Below are positions 1 to 9,172 of a DNA stretch of 31,493 bases, one piece after another. The translations under genes and the position numbers were made by a program. This DNA is from Lachnospiraceae bacterium UBA3866 (GTDB lineage Bacteria > Bacillota > Clostridia > Lachnospirales > Lachnospiraceae), in assembly GCA_002392345.1 (NCBI GenBank), contig DGGU01000048.1:1-31493 (forward strand), given 5' to 3'. Position 1 is the stretch's first letter. Each line of letters starts with the position of its first letter. The notes below the pieces were generated by a model that saw nothing but the letters and a program-made list of their open reading frames with translations, was not told the DNA's origin and did no database searches.

Positions 1-25
1 TTATCTTAAAAACTATAATTATTGT
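1..25. repeat. terminal direct repeat, left copy
   Basis: The first 25 bases of the window recur without a mismatch as its last 25 bases (31469-31493). This is seen directly. It fits a circular contig whose overlap was not trimmed, or a linear contig ending at both sides in the same dispersed repeat. No replication gene supports a plasmid, so an assembly cause is more likely. Confidence 0.9.
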
Positions 26-311
26 ATAAATCAGTTATGTATAAGGCTATAGCAGCAATTTTGGCGGTTCCGCAGTAATGTTTAGATTCTCTTAGGTTTT
101 AGGATTTTGCGTTAGTTGCAAAAAAGTCACCGGATAAGAGAGCGAGCATATTTAAGGGCTCGCAGTGCTCGCCCCTACGATGCGAGCTCGTCCGTTGAGC
201 TTTTTTGCACTGCTTTTAGCAAAATTCTAAAACCTTAGATAATCTCATTGCGAGGACCAAGCGCCCAAAATTGCTCGCTATAAGCCTTATTCTTTATAAT
301 CGTATTTATAC
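24..311. repeat. large imperfect palindrome (about 290 bp)
   Basis: The sequence from GTATAAAT (24-31) to ATTTATAC (304-311) is a long imperfect inverted repeat centred near 160-170. The arms share blocks such as ATAAGGCT, AGCAATTTT, AGGTTTTAG, ATTTTGC and TGCAAAAAAG in mirrored order, with small indels. By eye roughly three quarters of positions match. The centre is GC-rich and full of GCGAGC/GCTCGC, unlike the AT-rich surroundings. It carries no plausible gene. It could be a non-autonomous mobile element (MITE-like) or encode a long folded RNA. I cannot assign it to a named family. Confidence 0.75.
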
Positions 312-320
312 TCCCTAGTA

Positions 321-366
321 CAACCTCCATGGTTTTTCAAAAGATAGGGGGTCACCATAGGGGGTT
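321..366. repeat. 46-bp structured repeat, copy R1
   Basis: A 46-bp unit running from CAACCTCC to GGGGGTT matches the copy at 28572-28617 at 42 of 46 positions with no indels. Its two ends are complementary: AACCTCCATGG can pair with CCATAGGGGGTT with one bulged A and one G-T pair. Its right edge falls exactly where a truncated ATPase coding sequence begins. Function unknown. Confidence 0.8.
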
Positions 367-582
367 GACAAAAATGAAATTGATTTAATAATTGATTATG
401 ATAATAAGCTACACCCTATCGAAATTAAAAAGACAACAGTCCCAAGTGACAAAATGACAAATACTTTTAAAATACTTGATAAGTCAAATAGAAAAAGAGG
501 CAATGGCTGCCTCTTATGTATGAAAAATACTATTATTCCTATTGACAAAGAAAACTATAGTGCGCCAATTTGGATTATATAA
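367..582 (+). pseudogene. 3' stump of a DUF4143-type ATPase gene
   Basis: An open frame of 71 codons ends at TAA 580-582 but has no start. Upstream in the same frame there is a stop (TAG, 358-360) inside repeat R1, and homology-like sequence begins at the repeat edge. The translation contains NEIDLIIDY followed by LHPIEIKKT, the E-x-D ... E-x-K pattern of the C-terminal nuclease-like (DUF4143) domain of AAA_14-type ATPases, and it ends in APIWII. About 330 N-terminal residues, including the ATPase domain, are missing. It belongs to a different subgroup from the intact ATPase at 28707-29891, whose corresponding motif reads KEVDFL ... YYIQVAYS. It is most likely a dead remnant cut off by insertion or rearrangement at R1. 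Confidence 0.7.
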
Positions 583-588
583 TTTCAC

Positions 589-669
589 CTATTCAGTCAC
601 TACCTTTAGATCAAGGCTATTTGCATCAATCGCATTGAACCAAGATTGATCAGCAGGGACAAGACGCAT
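589..669 (-). pseudogene. short 3' coding remnant
   Basis: On the minus strand a 26-codon frame from ATG (669) to TAG (589) reads as a protein C-terminus containing DQSWFNAIDANS and ending KVVTE. There is no ribosome binding site, and an in-frame stop lies just upstream of the ATG. A 14-bp stretch, TGCATCAATCGCAT, occurs both here (622-635) and in the 3' end of the large surface-protein gene (720-733), where it encodes a similar AIDA stretch. This suggests the remnant is the tail of a related surface protein left by recombination. The parent gene is not recognised. Confidence 0.35.
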
Positions 670-695
670 ATATATTTTTTTTATATTTGTTACTT

Positions 696-3600
696 TTATT
701 GATTTATTATAGTCCCTGATGCATCAATCGCATAACCATCTGGAGTCACGCCACTTGTAAGCATGCTACCATCTGCATTAAAGTAATACCACTGTCCACC
801 CACTTGTTTCCATCCTAGTGACATCTTTCCCTCATTAGCATCTTTAGTATCGTTAAAGAAATACCACTTCCCATCATTTGATTGCAACCATCCTGTAACC
901 ATGTTTCCTGTCTCATCAAAATAATATGTATCGTTCACTTCAACCTGTGTCACAACTCCATTGACATTGATATCTACTAACTTGCTTAAATTACAGAATG
1001 AATTTACTACACTTACAGCTTGTCCAAGACCATTAAGACCTGTGATGCCCCACTTGTTGTTCACTGGGTCATAAGTCCATCTCTCTGTACTTCTTGCTAG
1101 GACTTCTACATGAGCACTTCCGCTATTGAAACTTGTCTTTGTGAAGTTACCGCTTTCCATTGTCTGTTGCAAAGACACATTTTGATTAGTCTGTGCTCCT
1201 GGTCCTTGCTGATTAGCAGCTGGTGTCAATCCTGCTGGAGATGGGCCAGATGAATTTGGGCCATTAGTATTCCTACCTGAACTATTATTATTTGAGTTCT
1301 GTCTATTCCATATAGCTCTAAGAGTTAGATCCGAAGTTATCTTGCCTATATTTTGCTTATTAGAATATCTATTTCCATTGCTTGCTTCCCAACCTGAGAA
1401 TGAATAGCCTGATCTTGTAAATGTATTATCTTTCAATACTGCATCTTCAAAACTATATGCAGTAGAAGGTGACATATTACCATTACCGCCATTTGCATCA
1501 TATGTTATGGTATATTTTGCTCCATATCTTGCATAAAGTATCTTATTGCCATAAGCAGTTGTATCAATTCTTTCATACTTGTTGCCACCATATGTATTGG
1601 TCGTTTCGTTATACTCATCATACCATAATACTACTTGATATCCGTCTCTCTCGTAGTCAGTAGGCAAGTCCTTACCTTCACCTGATTTATAAGTTAAAAC
1701 TTCTGCAGGTGTCGCTGTTGATGCACCTGCCTTGGTTCCACCAAGTGCATAAAGCGTTATATCATATTCATTAGGATTCCACTTTAACCAGTATGTGTAT
1801 GGACCTTCTACATTTGCTGGAGCTTCTGTAACTACTGTACCTGTCAAGCCATCATTATCATACCAGCCACCAAATGTATATCCTGCCTTACTTATATTTG
1901 ATGGTGTTGGAAGCATTGCTATATCTGTATACTTCTTACTTGTTGGTCTTGTATAACCACTTGTATATGTACCGCCATTGACATTTAGAATTATATTATA
2001 TGACTTCTCTTCCCACTTAGCATAGATAATTGTATCATTTGTTATATTTTCTGTCGCAAAGTTAAACTCTGCTCCGTAAGTATGAGTGTTTGTGTCATAA
2101 TGATACCAACCAAGGAACTTATATCCAGTTGCTGTTATAGTCTCCGTAGGTTTCGTTGCTTTAGTTCCATCTTCTATGCTTTGGTCAGATATTGTTGGTG
2201 TTGCATTTATATCCGTACCATTTCCTGCATTATCATATTTTCTTAAGTCAAATGTTACAGTGTGAAGCTTATTCCACTTTAACCAAAATGTATGAGGTCC
2301 GACTGTATTTGCTGCAATGCTTGTAACTGGTGTACCTGTCAAACCATTATTGTCATACCAACCCTTAAATACATACCCAGTCTTTGTTATATCATCTTTT
2401 GTTGGAAGAGTTACTGCAACAGTATATTTCCTGCTTGTTGGTTTTGTATAACCACTCTTATATGTTCCGCCATCGTCATTGAGTGTTATACTGTATGTAT
2501 TTTCTATCCATTTTGCATATATCTTATAAATTGTTGCCTCATCTACATAGATATCATCATTAGACTTATCATATACATTGTTATATGCATCATCCTTATA
2601 CCATTTATCAAATGTATATCCTGTCAAAGATGGTGTTGCAAGATCTAGTGTATAAGAAGTATCATAAGTCTTATTAAATGATTTTACACCATCTGGTAAT
2701 GTGCCTCCTTTAGCATCATAATTTATCGTATATTCTACTGCCTTCCATTTTGCATGTAGTGTCCTTGTTAATCCATCTGCAGGATCAACTGCCTGATCAA
2801 AATTGAATGCAACTGTATCATCAGTTCCTTCATACCAATGTATCAGCTTATAACCTTTCACTGCTTGGTCTGTTGGCTTAGTAAGCTTTTTATTCTCTAC
2901 TACATTTACATCACTTATTGCTGTGCCATGACCATTCATATCAAAGCTAAATGTTATAGTTTGAACTTCGTGCCACTTAGCATAAATTGTTGTGTCCGCT
3001 GTTATTAGTGTATTAAAGTCAAATGCACTATCACTATATGTATGTGTCGTTGTATCATATAGATACCAACCAAGGAATTCATGGTTCGCTGCTGTTGGTG
3101 TTTCTGTAGGTTTCGTTGCTTTAGTTCCATCTTCTATTCTTTGCTCAGATATTGTTGGTGTTGCATTTATATCCGTGCCATTTCCTGCATTATCATACTT
3201 CTTTAAGTCAAATGTTACAGTATGAAGCTTATTCCACTTTAACCAATATGTATGAGGTCCGACTGTATTTGCTGCAATGCTTGTAACTGGTGTACCTGAT
3301 AAACCATTATTATTATACCAACCCTTAAATACATACCCAGTTTTCGTTATATCATCTTTTGTTGGAAGAGTTACTGCAACAGTATATTTCCTGCTTGTTG
3401 GTTTTGTATAACCACTCTTATATGTTCCGCCATCGTCATGTAATGTAATTGGATATGTAGACTCTTTAGTCTTTAAGAATATACGATAACTACTTACTGA
3501 ATCATCAGGTGTGATCTCAGTTACATCCGCATATGTTGTCGCATCTATATATAGCTCCCATCCATCAAATTCATAGCCTTCTTTAATATCAAAAACGTTC

Positions 3601-6600
3601 CAATCCCAATCAGTAAGATGCGGTTCTGCAATCGTTGGCAACATTACAGTAGAACTATATGTCGCAGTATAAATTGCAACTGACGAAACGATAGAACCCT
3701 TTTCTTTATAAAAGTATAATTTATAATGCTTAATTTCCCACTTTGCGACAAACTCTGTTGCTGCATCTATATTAGTGTTAGCAAAATCAAAAGCTTCATC
3801 TGCTCCACCTTTTATATACCAATATTTAAATGTATATCCTGTCTTTGTTGGTTCATTAGGTGCTACAACTTTAGTTCCGCCTGGTATAGAGACAGTAGCA
3901 ATCGGCGTACCATTATCAGCATCAAATGTCACATCAATATAGCTTCCAGAATCATAGGCTACAACTATTGGAGTCATGCAAGTCTTTCCCCTAAACGAGA
4001 TCTCTACTTCGTTATTACTTACAAGTAAATCAGAAGTTGTTGTAGGACTAAATGAAAACTCGCTTTGATATTTTAAATCATCATATGCATACTCAACTTC
4101 TCGAGTATTGCTACCATTCTTATATATGGCCTTAATTACAAGTCCATCTGGTTCAAATTTCTCATGCTGAACATAATTTTGTTTTGTAGGTTTTGTTGTA
4201 ACTTCTATACTATCTATGAGGCCTGAGAATGGCGTTCCAAATGATACATCATCATTATTTCTATGTATATAGAACTCTATGTAATTATTTCTAAACATAA
4301 AGCTCATCTTTCTACTGCTACGGATATTGCCAGAGCCATCATCAGTTCCAGTAACCTCACCATCTGGTATCTTCACTTCAGTGACGCTTTCATAAGCCCT
4401 CATACTATGATCGCTGCCCATGCCAAAGTTAAGATAGCCTGTTATAACTTTAGATCTATCATATGATGATGGGTCATAATTACTTTCATCAAAAGCCTTC
4501 TCATCATCATAGAAATATATTGGCGATTTGTGATTTAGCAGATTATATTCATATGTTTTATCAAGTTCCCAATCTGCAACACCTGGATATGTATGTCCTA
4601 ATCTGAGTGCGACAGGACTCGTAAAGTCAGGTGTGTTATTGATAGTTATATATAAAGCTGGCGTATCAAAAGTCTCGCCACTCAAAACATTAAAATCGAC
4701 AACTACTCCTTCATATTTTACTATAATATAGTTACTATCTTTTACAACACTTGATTCGTTATATATACTATGCCAGATAGCAAATCTACTGCTAGTGGTA
4801 GCCTTATATTCTACTTCTTCGCTACTACCATCATCGTAATAAACTTTAACTCTAAGTCCGCTTAAATCTATAGTGTCACCATAATTGTAAGTCGTTTTCG
4901 TTGGATTAGATAACGCTTCTACCTTTGTTATAGTAAGCGTGGTTGGATTGCATGATGTAAAGTATCCAGGATTACCTACACTATCTATGTGTGCATAAGT
5001 TCCATCTTTTGGATTAGAATCTTCATATGTAGTGCCTCTTCCACCTATAAGTGAAACATCAAGATCAAACATATTTGTGGTATCACCTTTAGCTACGAAG
5101 CTACTGCTTGCTACTATTGTTACAAGATTAGGACAATCATTGAACATCCATCGCATATTAGTTGCGCTGCTTGTATCAAAACTTGATACATCAAGATATG
5201 TCAGTTGTCGCATGCTATAGAAGAGTCCCTCAAAGTTTTCAACCTTAGAAGTATTAAAATTAGACACAGATATAGTCGCTATATTAGGGGCTGAAATCAT
5301 ATGCATCATGTTGATGACATTAGATGTATCAAAATTTGAAAGATCTAGTTCTGTCAATCCATTTCCTGAAAAGTCACAGAACATACATTCCATGTTTGTT
5401 GCTGCTGATGTGTCAAAGGATGATACATTGACAGTTTTTATACCAGCAGTTTCAAACATATAAGAGAAATCTGTAACCTTCCTAGTATCAAATGACGATA
5501 GATCTAGATTATCAATTCCGCTGAAAGACCCTCGGAACATCTTTGACATGCTAGTTACATCTTCTGTACTTATTTTTGCAAGCCCAGTGATAGACTCTAG
5601 CGCCACAAACCCGGCGAATAAACTTGTACTATCTTCTGCCATTTTGATAAATACTTCTCTGTCCTCACTATCATCAACCTTAGGGGCGTAGATTATTATC
5701 TTATCTATAAGACCTTTTTCCAAATCATAACCCTGATAATAATAAACTTCCAATTTCTTTCCATAAGTTGTATTTAACGAACTGCCATCAATCTCTCCCA
5801 CTTTATCCCATGAGGAACTTGGGGCGTTATCAATACCATAAGTTCTTATTTCTATTGTCTCGATTTTGTCTGCCGTCAAAGTAAAATCACTTGGCACAGA
5901 TGACCTGTTGCTATACCAGCCAGGGCTTAGCACATAATCAAAGTCATATTTTGATGAGAAATACCCAGGAGCACCACTTTTATCTATACGAACAAACGAT
6001 CTACTATCTGAATCATAGGAACTATTATATATTGTACCATTTTCACCTTTTAAGTTCGTACAGCCAGAAAACAACAAAGAATAATATATAGGATAAGTTG
6101 TATCTATGCCAGTTGTAACGAATGTATCTGAAGCCAAAATTCTCTCAAGCAAGAGGCAATGATTAAACAAACCAGTCATGCATTCAACTTTACTTGTGTC
6201 AAAAGATCTCAAATCCAAAGTTCTGATATTTCTTAAATCATAAAACATTTGATTCATATTCAGAACATTCGAAGTATCAAAATTTTTGACATATAACGCC
6301 TTAAGATTTTGAAGGGAATAAAACATCATCGTCATATCAGTAACCTTACTTGTATTAAAATGATTCAAGTTAAGTGTTGTAAGACCATTACAGCTTGAAA
6401 ACATTCCGCTCATATTAGTTACATTTGATGTGTCAAAAGAAGCAATATTAAGAGAAATTAAATTATTGCAATTGTTAAACATATTCGACATGCTGGTCAC
6501 ATGTGATGTATCAAATGACGACAAATCAAGAGATTGTATGCTCGAGCAATTGAAGAACATTCTTTCCATATTGGTTACATTTGATGTGTCGAAATTGGAA

Positions 6601-8927
6601 AAATCTGCTATTTGAAGATACTTACAGAAATAAAACATGTTACTCATGTTTTTAACTTCGGATGTATCTAGATAATTTAAATTATTAATTTTTGTAACAT
6701 TTCTAATGTCATTTTTATCTAACCCAAAAAGATTTGATGCATCTTCGGCTACTTTAATTGGAGCATCGGCAGGTGCTTTTATATATACAGCTGTCCCATC
6801 CTTATATCCAACTAAACCATTTGTTGATGCTGGCAAGTCCCAAGTAATTACAGAACTGCCTGTTGGCTCATTTTCATTATACTTTAAGAATGTTATAGTG
6901 CTTATGTCTTGTGATGAAAATCCAGCCACAGCGCTATCAAACCAGTTGTTTCCAAATATATATGCGTCAGGAGCAGCTACTGGATTTGTAAGTCCTCTAA
7001 TTCTCCAGTTGTATTCGAAATATTGATACACAGTGTCAGAAAACCATATTTGGAATGGCACATGTTCCCAATTATAATAATTGTAAGCCTCTGCGTAATA
7101 TCCATCATAGCTTTGCCAAGTTTCTGATTCATTGACAAAGTGTATACTACCATCATTATAAGTAAAATCGTATCCTACCAAGAGTGTATTATTGCCATCT
7201 TCATCTCGTCCTGATTTTCCCATTATAACTATAGAATAATATGTATCTTTGCCAAGAGTTATCTTATCATCAAGTTTTATAGTATACATTCCTGGATAGG
7301 TTCTGCTAACATTAGATTGAGTGTACCTAAGTGTGCCATCTGTAGGATTATTCATAGCACTATCTTTTGTATATATTTTTATATCAAAGACATTGTCTGT
7401 TGACCCAAGGACTAAGCTTACTGCATCAAGAGTTTCATTTCTTTTTGCCTTATATATATTTGAAAATACGCTAGAATAATCTATTCCGCCCTGTGTGCCA
7501 ATTCCATACCGAGCGTTAGTCCCAGTATAAGTAGTAGTATCATAGTGATAATTATACTCATAAGTGTCTGCATCCATCATTTCTAAGGCATACATATTGT
7601 CTCTTATACTTGGCTCATCGTATGACATCCAGAAAAATCCATCATTGGCATGGGCATAATCTCCCCAGCTATTTTTGCATAACCACCCACCGTCGTGAGA
7701 TGCAGAAGTACCTTGTGTTGAATTAGAAAATGAAGCTGCTGGTATATTATCATCCCAACCAACTACTATGATAGCGTGGTTAGCGCTTCTTTCATTACCA
7801 GATGCTGCACTTCCTGAAGGATAGTAATAATGTTCTCCGTTATATACATGGTCATATCCACCAGCATCCTTTCCTGCTCCATCTCCAAAGAAGCTTATAG
7901 ATACAGCACCATAATCTTTTATCGCTTGCTTTACTGAATCACGATCATTTTTATTTAAATATAATACATTTTGTATCTCATAATCATTATTATTAAATGC
8001 ATACTTTCCATCTATACTACTTGGGAAAGCTCCAGCTGCAGTTTTATATTCTAAAATTGGATCTTTATCTTCTCTAACTGCGCCAGCATAAGTTGACATG
8101 GTAAGTGTAGCTCCAGCAACATTGCCGCCATAATTATCATAATTTTTACCTGCTTTTACTATCTCTGTATAATCATTTCCTTCAACGCCTGGTACATCTA
8201 TATTAGAAGAAGTTGTTACATCCTTTAAGTTGTAAGTAAAATAAGAAAGGGCAAGTTCTGATAAATCAGACTCTTCTTCAGTTGTAACCAGACCTTTCTT
8301 TCTAAGAGATGTCTCTGCAAGTCCAAGAGTTGCAAATGCCCAACACACACCATGGTTTCCCTGATCCTTAATTCCTGGTATGATTGACATAGAGTTATTA
8401 TTAGGATTCATCACAGTTCTTGAATCATAATAATTTTCTAATGATGATTTAAAAAGCTTGTTCTTATTTTTCTTTGAAGGTATAAGCGCCGTAAAATCTT
8501 CTTCTATATATCCTGTATAATGCGTTTCTTCATCTATAATCTTATCTTCTTCATTTTTTTCTTCGGTATCATTTGGAGTGGCAACTGCAACTTCTTCTTT
8601 TGCCTCTTCCTGTTGTTCGTAATCTTCCTCTCCTTCTTCTGCATCATTTGGAGTTGCAACGACTTTTTCCTGCTCGCTTTCTTCCTTTTCTTCTTGCTCT
8701 TCTTCAGGTTCTTCTACATCCGTAGAGTTTTCATCATCACTATCTTCCTCTTCTCCAACTAACTCAGAATGAGTAGCCTTTTTTTCATCGAAACTTAAGC
8801 TACCTTCGGTAACTTGATTCTCATTCGCATCAGAAATTCCCGTAGCGAAGACTGACACCCCTTGAGTTGTAAAAATCATGGCAATAATTAGCAAAATTGC
8901 TAAATGCCTCTTAAAAGAACTTTGCAT
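696..8927 (-). CDS. giant secreted C1-family cysteine peptidase with BspA-type LRRs, InlB-type repeats and cell-wall-binding tail
   Basis: This 2743-residue protein starts at ATG 8927, chosen over the ATG seven codons upstream because AAGGAGAAGG lies just before it. It has a signal peptide (cleavage near A28), then a Glu-rich linker to about residue 140 containing two VATPND motifs. The papain-like (C1) domain follows with the full active set: Gln189, Cys195 (in GVCWAF), His384 (in ANHAIIVVGW) and Asn419 (in KNSWG). Two blocks of BspA/DUF285 leucine-rich repeats (FDTSNVTNM type) lie near 752-942 and 1109-1266. Bacterial Ig-like segments lie near 1330 and 1575, about eleven InlB-type repeats near 1666-2539, and GW-type wall-binding repeats in the last 75 residues (GWLQSNDGKWYFF, GWKQVGGQWYYF). 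There is no LPxTG motif. It probably acts at the cell surface as an adhesin-protease; substrate unknown. It is monocistronic. Confidence 0.9.
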   Translation of the reverse strand: MQSSFKRHLAILLIIAMIFTTQGVSVFATGISDANENQVTEGSLSFDEKKATHSELVGEEEDSDDENSTDVEEPEEEQEEKEESEQEKVVATPNDAEEGEEDYEQQEEAKEEVAVATPNDTEEKNEEDKIIDEETHYTGYIEEDFTALIPSKKNKNKLFKSSLENYYDSRTVMNPNNNSMSIIPGIKDQGNHGVCWAFATLGLAETSLRKKGLVTTEEESDLSELALSYFTYNLKDVTTSSNIDVPGVEGNDYTEIVKAGKNYDNYGGNVAGATLTMSTYAGAVREDKDPILEYKTAAGAFPSSIDGKYAFNNNDYEIQNVLYLNKNDRDSVKQAIKDYGAVSISFFGDGAGKDAGGYDHVYNGEHYYYPSGSAASGNERSANHAIIVVGWDDNIPAASFSNSTQGTSASHDGGWLCKNSWGDYAHANDGFFWMSYDEPSIRDNMYALEMMDADTYEYNYHYDTTTYTGTNARYGIGTQGGIDYSSVFSNIYKAKRNETLDAVSLVLGSTDNVFDIKIYTKDSAMNNPTDGTLRYTQSNVSRTYPGMYTIKLDDKITLGKDTYYSIVIMGKSGRDEDGNNTLLVGYDFTYNDGSIHFVNESETWQSYDGYYAEAYNYYNWEHVPFQIWFSDTVYQYFEYNWRIRGLTNPVAAPDAYIFGNNWFDSAVAGFSSQDISTITFLKYNENEPTGSSVITWDLPASTNGLVGYKDGTAVYIKAPADAPIKVAEDASNLFGLDKNDIRNVTKINNLNYLDTSEVKNMSNMFYFCKYLQIADFSNFDTSNVTNMERMFFNCSSIQSLDLSSFDTSHVTSMSNMFNNCNNLISLNIASFDTSNVTNMSGMFSSCNGLTTLNLNHFNTSKVTDMTMMFYSLQNLKALYVKNFDTSNVLNMNQMFYDLRNIRTLDLRSFDTSKVECMTGLFNHCLLLERILASDTFVTTGIDTTYPIYYSLLFSGCTNLKGENGTIYNSSYDSDSRSFVRIDKSGAPGYFSSKYDFDYVLSPGWYSNRSSVPSDFTLTADKIETIEIRTYGIDNAPSSSWDKVGEIDGSSLNTTYGKKLEVYYYQGYDLEKGLIDKIIIYAPKVDDSEDREVFIKMAEDSTSLFAGFVALESITGLAKISTEDVTSMSKMFRGSFSGIDNLDLSSFDTRKVTDFSYMFETAGIKTVNVSSFDTSAATNMECMFCDFSGNGLTELDLSNFDTSNVINMMHMISAPNIATISVSNFNTSKVENFEGLFYSMRQLTYLDVSSFDTSSATNMRWMFNDCPNLVTIVASSSFVAKGDTTNMFDLDVSLIGGRGTTYEDSNPKDGTYAHIDSVGNPGYFTSCNPTTLTITKVEALSNPTKTTYNYGDTIDLSGLRVKVYYDDGSSEEVEYKATTSSRFAIWHSIYNESSVVKDSNYIIVKYEGVVVDFNVLSGETFDTPALYITINNTPDFTSPVALRLGHTYPGVADWELDKTYEYNLLNHKSPIYFYDDEKAFDESNYDPSSYDRSKVITGYLNFGMGSDHSMRAYESVTEVKIPDGEVTGTDDGSGNIRSSRKMSFMFRNNYIEFYIHRNNDDVSFGTPFSGLIDSIEVTTKPTKQNYVQHEKFEPDGLVIKAIYKNGSNTREVEYAYDDLKYQSEFSFSPTTTSDLLVSNNEVEISFRGKTCMTPIVVAYDSGSYIDVTFDADNGTPIATVSIPGGTKVVAPNEPTKTGYTFKYWYIKGGADEAFDFANTNIDAATEFVAKWEIKHYKLYFYKEKGSIVSSVAIYTATYSSTVMLPTIAEPHLTDWDWNVFDIKEGYEFDGWELYIDATTYADVTEITPDDSVSSYRIFLKTKESTYPITLHDDGGTYKSGYTKPTSRKYTVAVTLPTKDDITKTGYVFKGWYNNNGLSGTPVTSIAANTVGPHTYWLKWNKLHTVTFDLKKYDNAGNGTDINATPTISEQRIEDGTKATKPTETPTAANHEFLGWYLYDTTTHTYSDSAFDFNTLITADTTIYAKWHEVQTITFSFDMNGHGTAISDVNVVENKKLTKPTDQAVKGYKLIHWYEGTDDTVAFNFDQAVDPADGLTRTLHAKWKAVEYTINYDAKGGTLPDGVKSFNKTYDTSYTLDLATPSLTGYTFDKWYKDDAYNNVYDKSNDDIYVDEATIYKIYAKWIENTYSITLNDDGGTYKSGYTKPTSRKYTVAVTLPTKDDITKTGYVFKGWYDNNGLTGTPVTSIAANTVGPHTFWLKWNKLHTVTFDLRKYDNAGNGTDINATPTISDQSIEDGTKATKPTETITATGYKFLGWYHYDTNTHTYGAEFNFATENITNDTIIYAKWEEKSYNIILNVNGGTYTSGYTRPTSKKYTDIAMLPTPSNISKAGYTFGGWYDNDGLTGTVVTEAPANVEGPYTYWLKWNPNEYDITLYALGGTKAGASTATPAEVLTYKSGEGKDLPTDYERDGYQVVLWYDEYNETTNTYGGNKYERIDTTAYGNKILYARYGAKYTITYDANGGNGNMSPSTAYSFEDAVLKDNTFTRSGYSFSGWEASNGNRYSNKQNIGKITSDLTLRAIWNRQNSNNNSSGRNTNGPNSSGPSPAGLTPAANQQGPGAQTNQNVSLQQTMESGNFTKTSFNSGSAHVEVLARSTERWTYDPVNNKWGITGLNGLGQAVSVVNSFCNLSKLVDINVNGVVTQVEVNDTYYFDETGNMVTGWLQSNDGKWYFFNDTKDANEGKMSLGWKQVGGQWYYFNADGSMLTSGVTPDGYAIDASGTIINQ
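2147..2480 (-). repeat. near-identical internal duplication, copy 1 (mate 3107-3440)
   Basis: About 334 bp inside the surface-protein gene recurs 960 bp away with only scattered mismatches. Each copy encodes part of a pair of InlB-type units (TVTFDLxKYDNAGNG and ITLxDDGGTYKSGYTKP). The other InlB-type units of the protein are much more diverged, so this pair was duplicated or homogenised recently. Confidence 0.8.
3107..3440 (-). repeat. near-identical internal duplication, copy 2 (mate 2147-2480)
   Basis: Second copy of the duplication described at 2147-2480, offset by exactly 960 bp (320 codons), so the reading frame is kept. Unequal crossover between the copies would remove or add 320 residues without a frameshift. 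Confidence 0.8.
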
Positions 8928-8957
8928 ATACCTTCTCCTTTTATGCAATTAAAACTC

Positions 8958-8981
8958 TGTCTGGCGCTACCAGACATTATA
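8958..8981 (-). promoter_or_regulatory. candidate promoter -10 and operator-like palindrome of the surface-protein gene
   Basis: On the minus strand TATAAT (8976-8981) is followed at once by TGTCTGG-TAGCG-CCAGACA (8958-8976), a perfect 7-bp inverted repeat with a 5-nt centre. It would cover the transcription start, about 30-45 nt before the start codon at 8927. No good -35 is visible at the usual distance. The palindrome could be a repressor operator or a 5' mRNA hairpin. Confidence 0.4.
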
Positions 8982-9030
8982 TTCCTTTATAATTATACAT
9001 TAATGATATGAAAAATGGAAGAGGCTTTAA

Positions 9031-9127
9031 AGGACTCGAATCTCAGGGGGACTCAAACCCGCTTTTAAGATGGGGACTCGAACCCGCTCCCACCTCACTT
9101 CGTTCGGTGTGAGCTGGTTCGAGTCCC
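9031..9127. repeat. tandem and palindromic tRNA T-arm-like sequences
   Basis: Next to tRNA-Lys lie three direct copies of a GGACTCgAAcc-type motif (about 9032, 9049 and 9073), each matching the complement of a tRNA T-arm. A fourth copy is inverted. GGGACTCGAACC (9073-9084) and GGTTCGAGTCCC (9116-9127) are perfectly complementary, and the stem continues as GCTCCCACC/GGTGTGAGC with one mismatch, giving a hairpin of about 22 bp around an 11-nt loop. None of the copies has the rest of a tRNA. They look like 3'-tRNA fragments left by integration or recombination, or the stem may act as a second terminator without a U tract. Confidence 0.7.
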
Positions 9128-9136
9128 TGAGGGGCC

Positions 9137-9171
9137 AAAAAAATAAGAGAGCAACGCTCTCTTATTTTTTT
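9137..9171 (-). terminator. rho-independent terminator after tRNA-Lys
   Basis: A perfect 9-bp stem TAAGAGAGC/GCTCTCTTA (9144-9152 and 9156-9164) with an AAC loop is flanked by seven A and seven T residues, so it can work in both directions. It lies two bases beyond the tRNA 3' end and is the first strong terminator below the NRPS. Confidence 0.88.
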
Positions 9172-9172
9172 G

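Noticed and set aside
696..800. Sortase anchor at the C-terminus of the surface protein
   Set aside because: No LPxTG-like motif, hydrophobic tail or positive end is seen; GW-type wall-binding repeats are present instead.
2000..3440. Regularly spaced repeats as a CRISPR array
   Set aside because: The repeats are long, in frame and encode InlB-type protein units. No short palindromic direct repeats with unique spacers and no cas genes are present.
8520..8762. Hydrophobic open frame on the plus strand opposite the surface-protein N-terminus
   Set aside because: It is the antisense of the Glu-rich linker, which reads as Phe/Leu on the other strand. There is no ribosome binding site or start signal.
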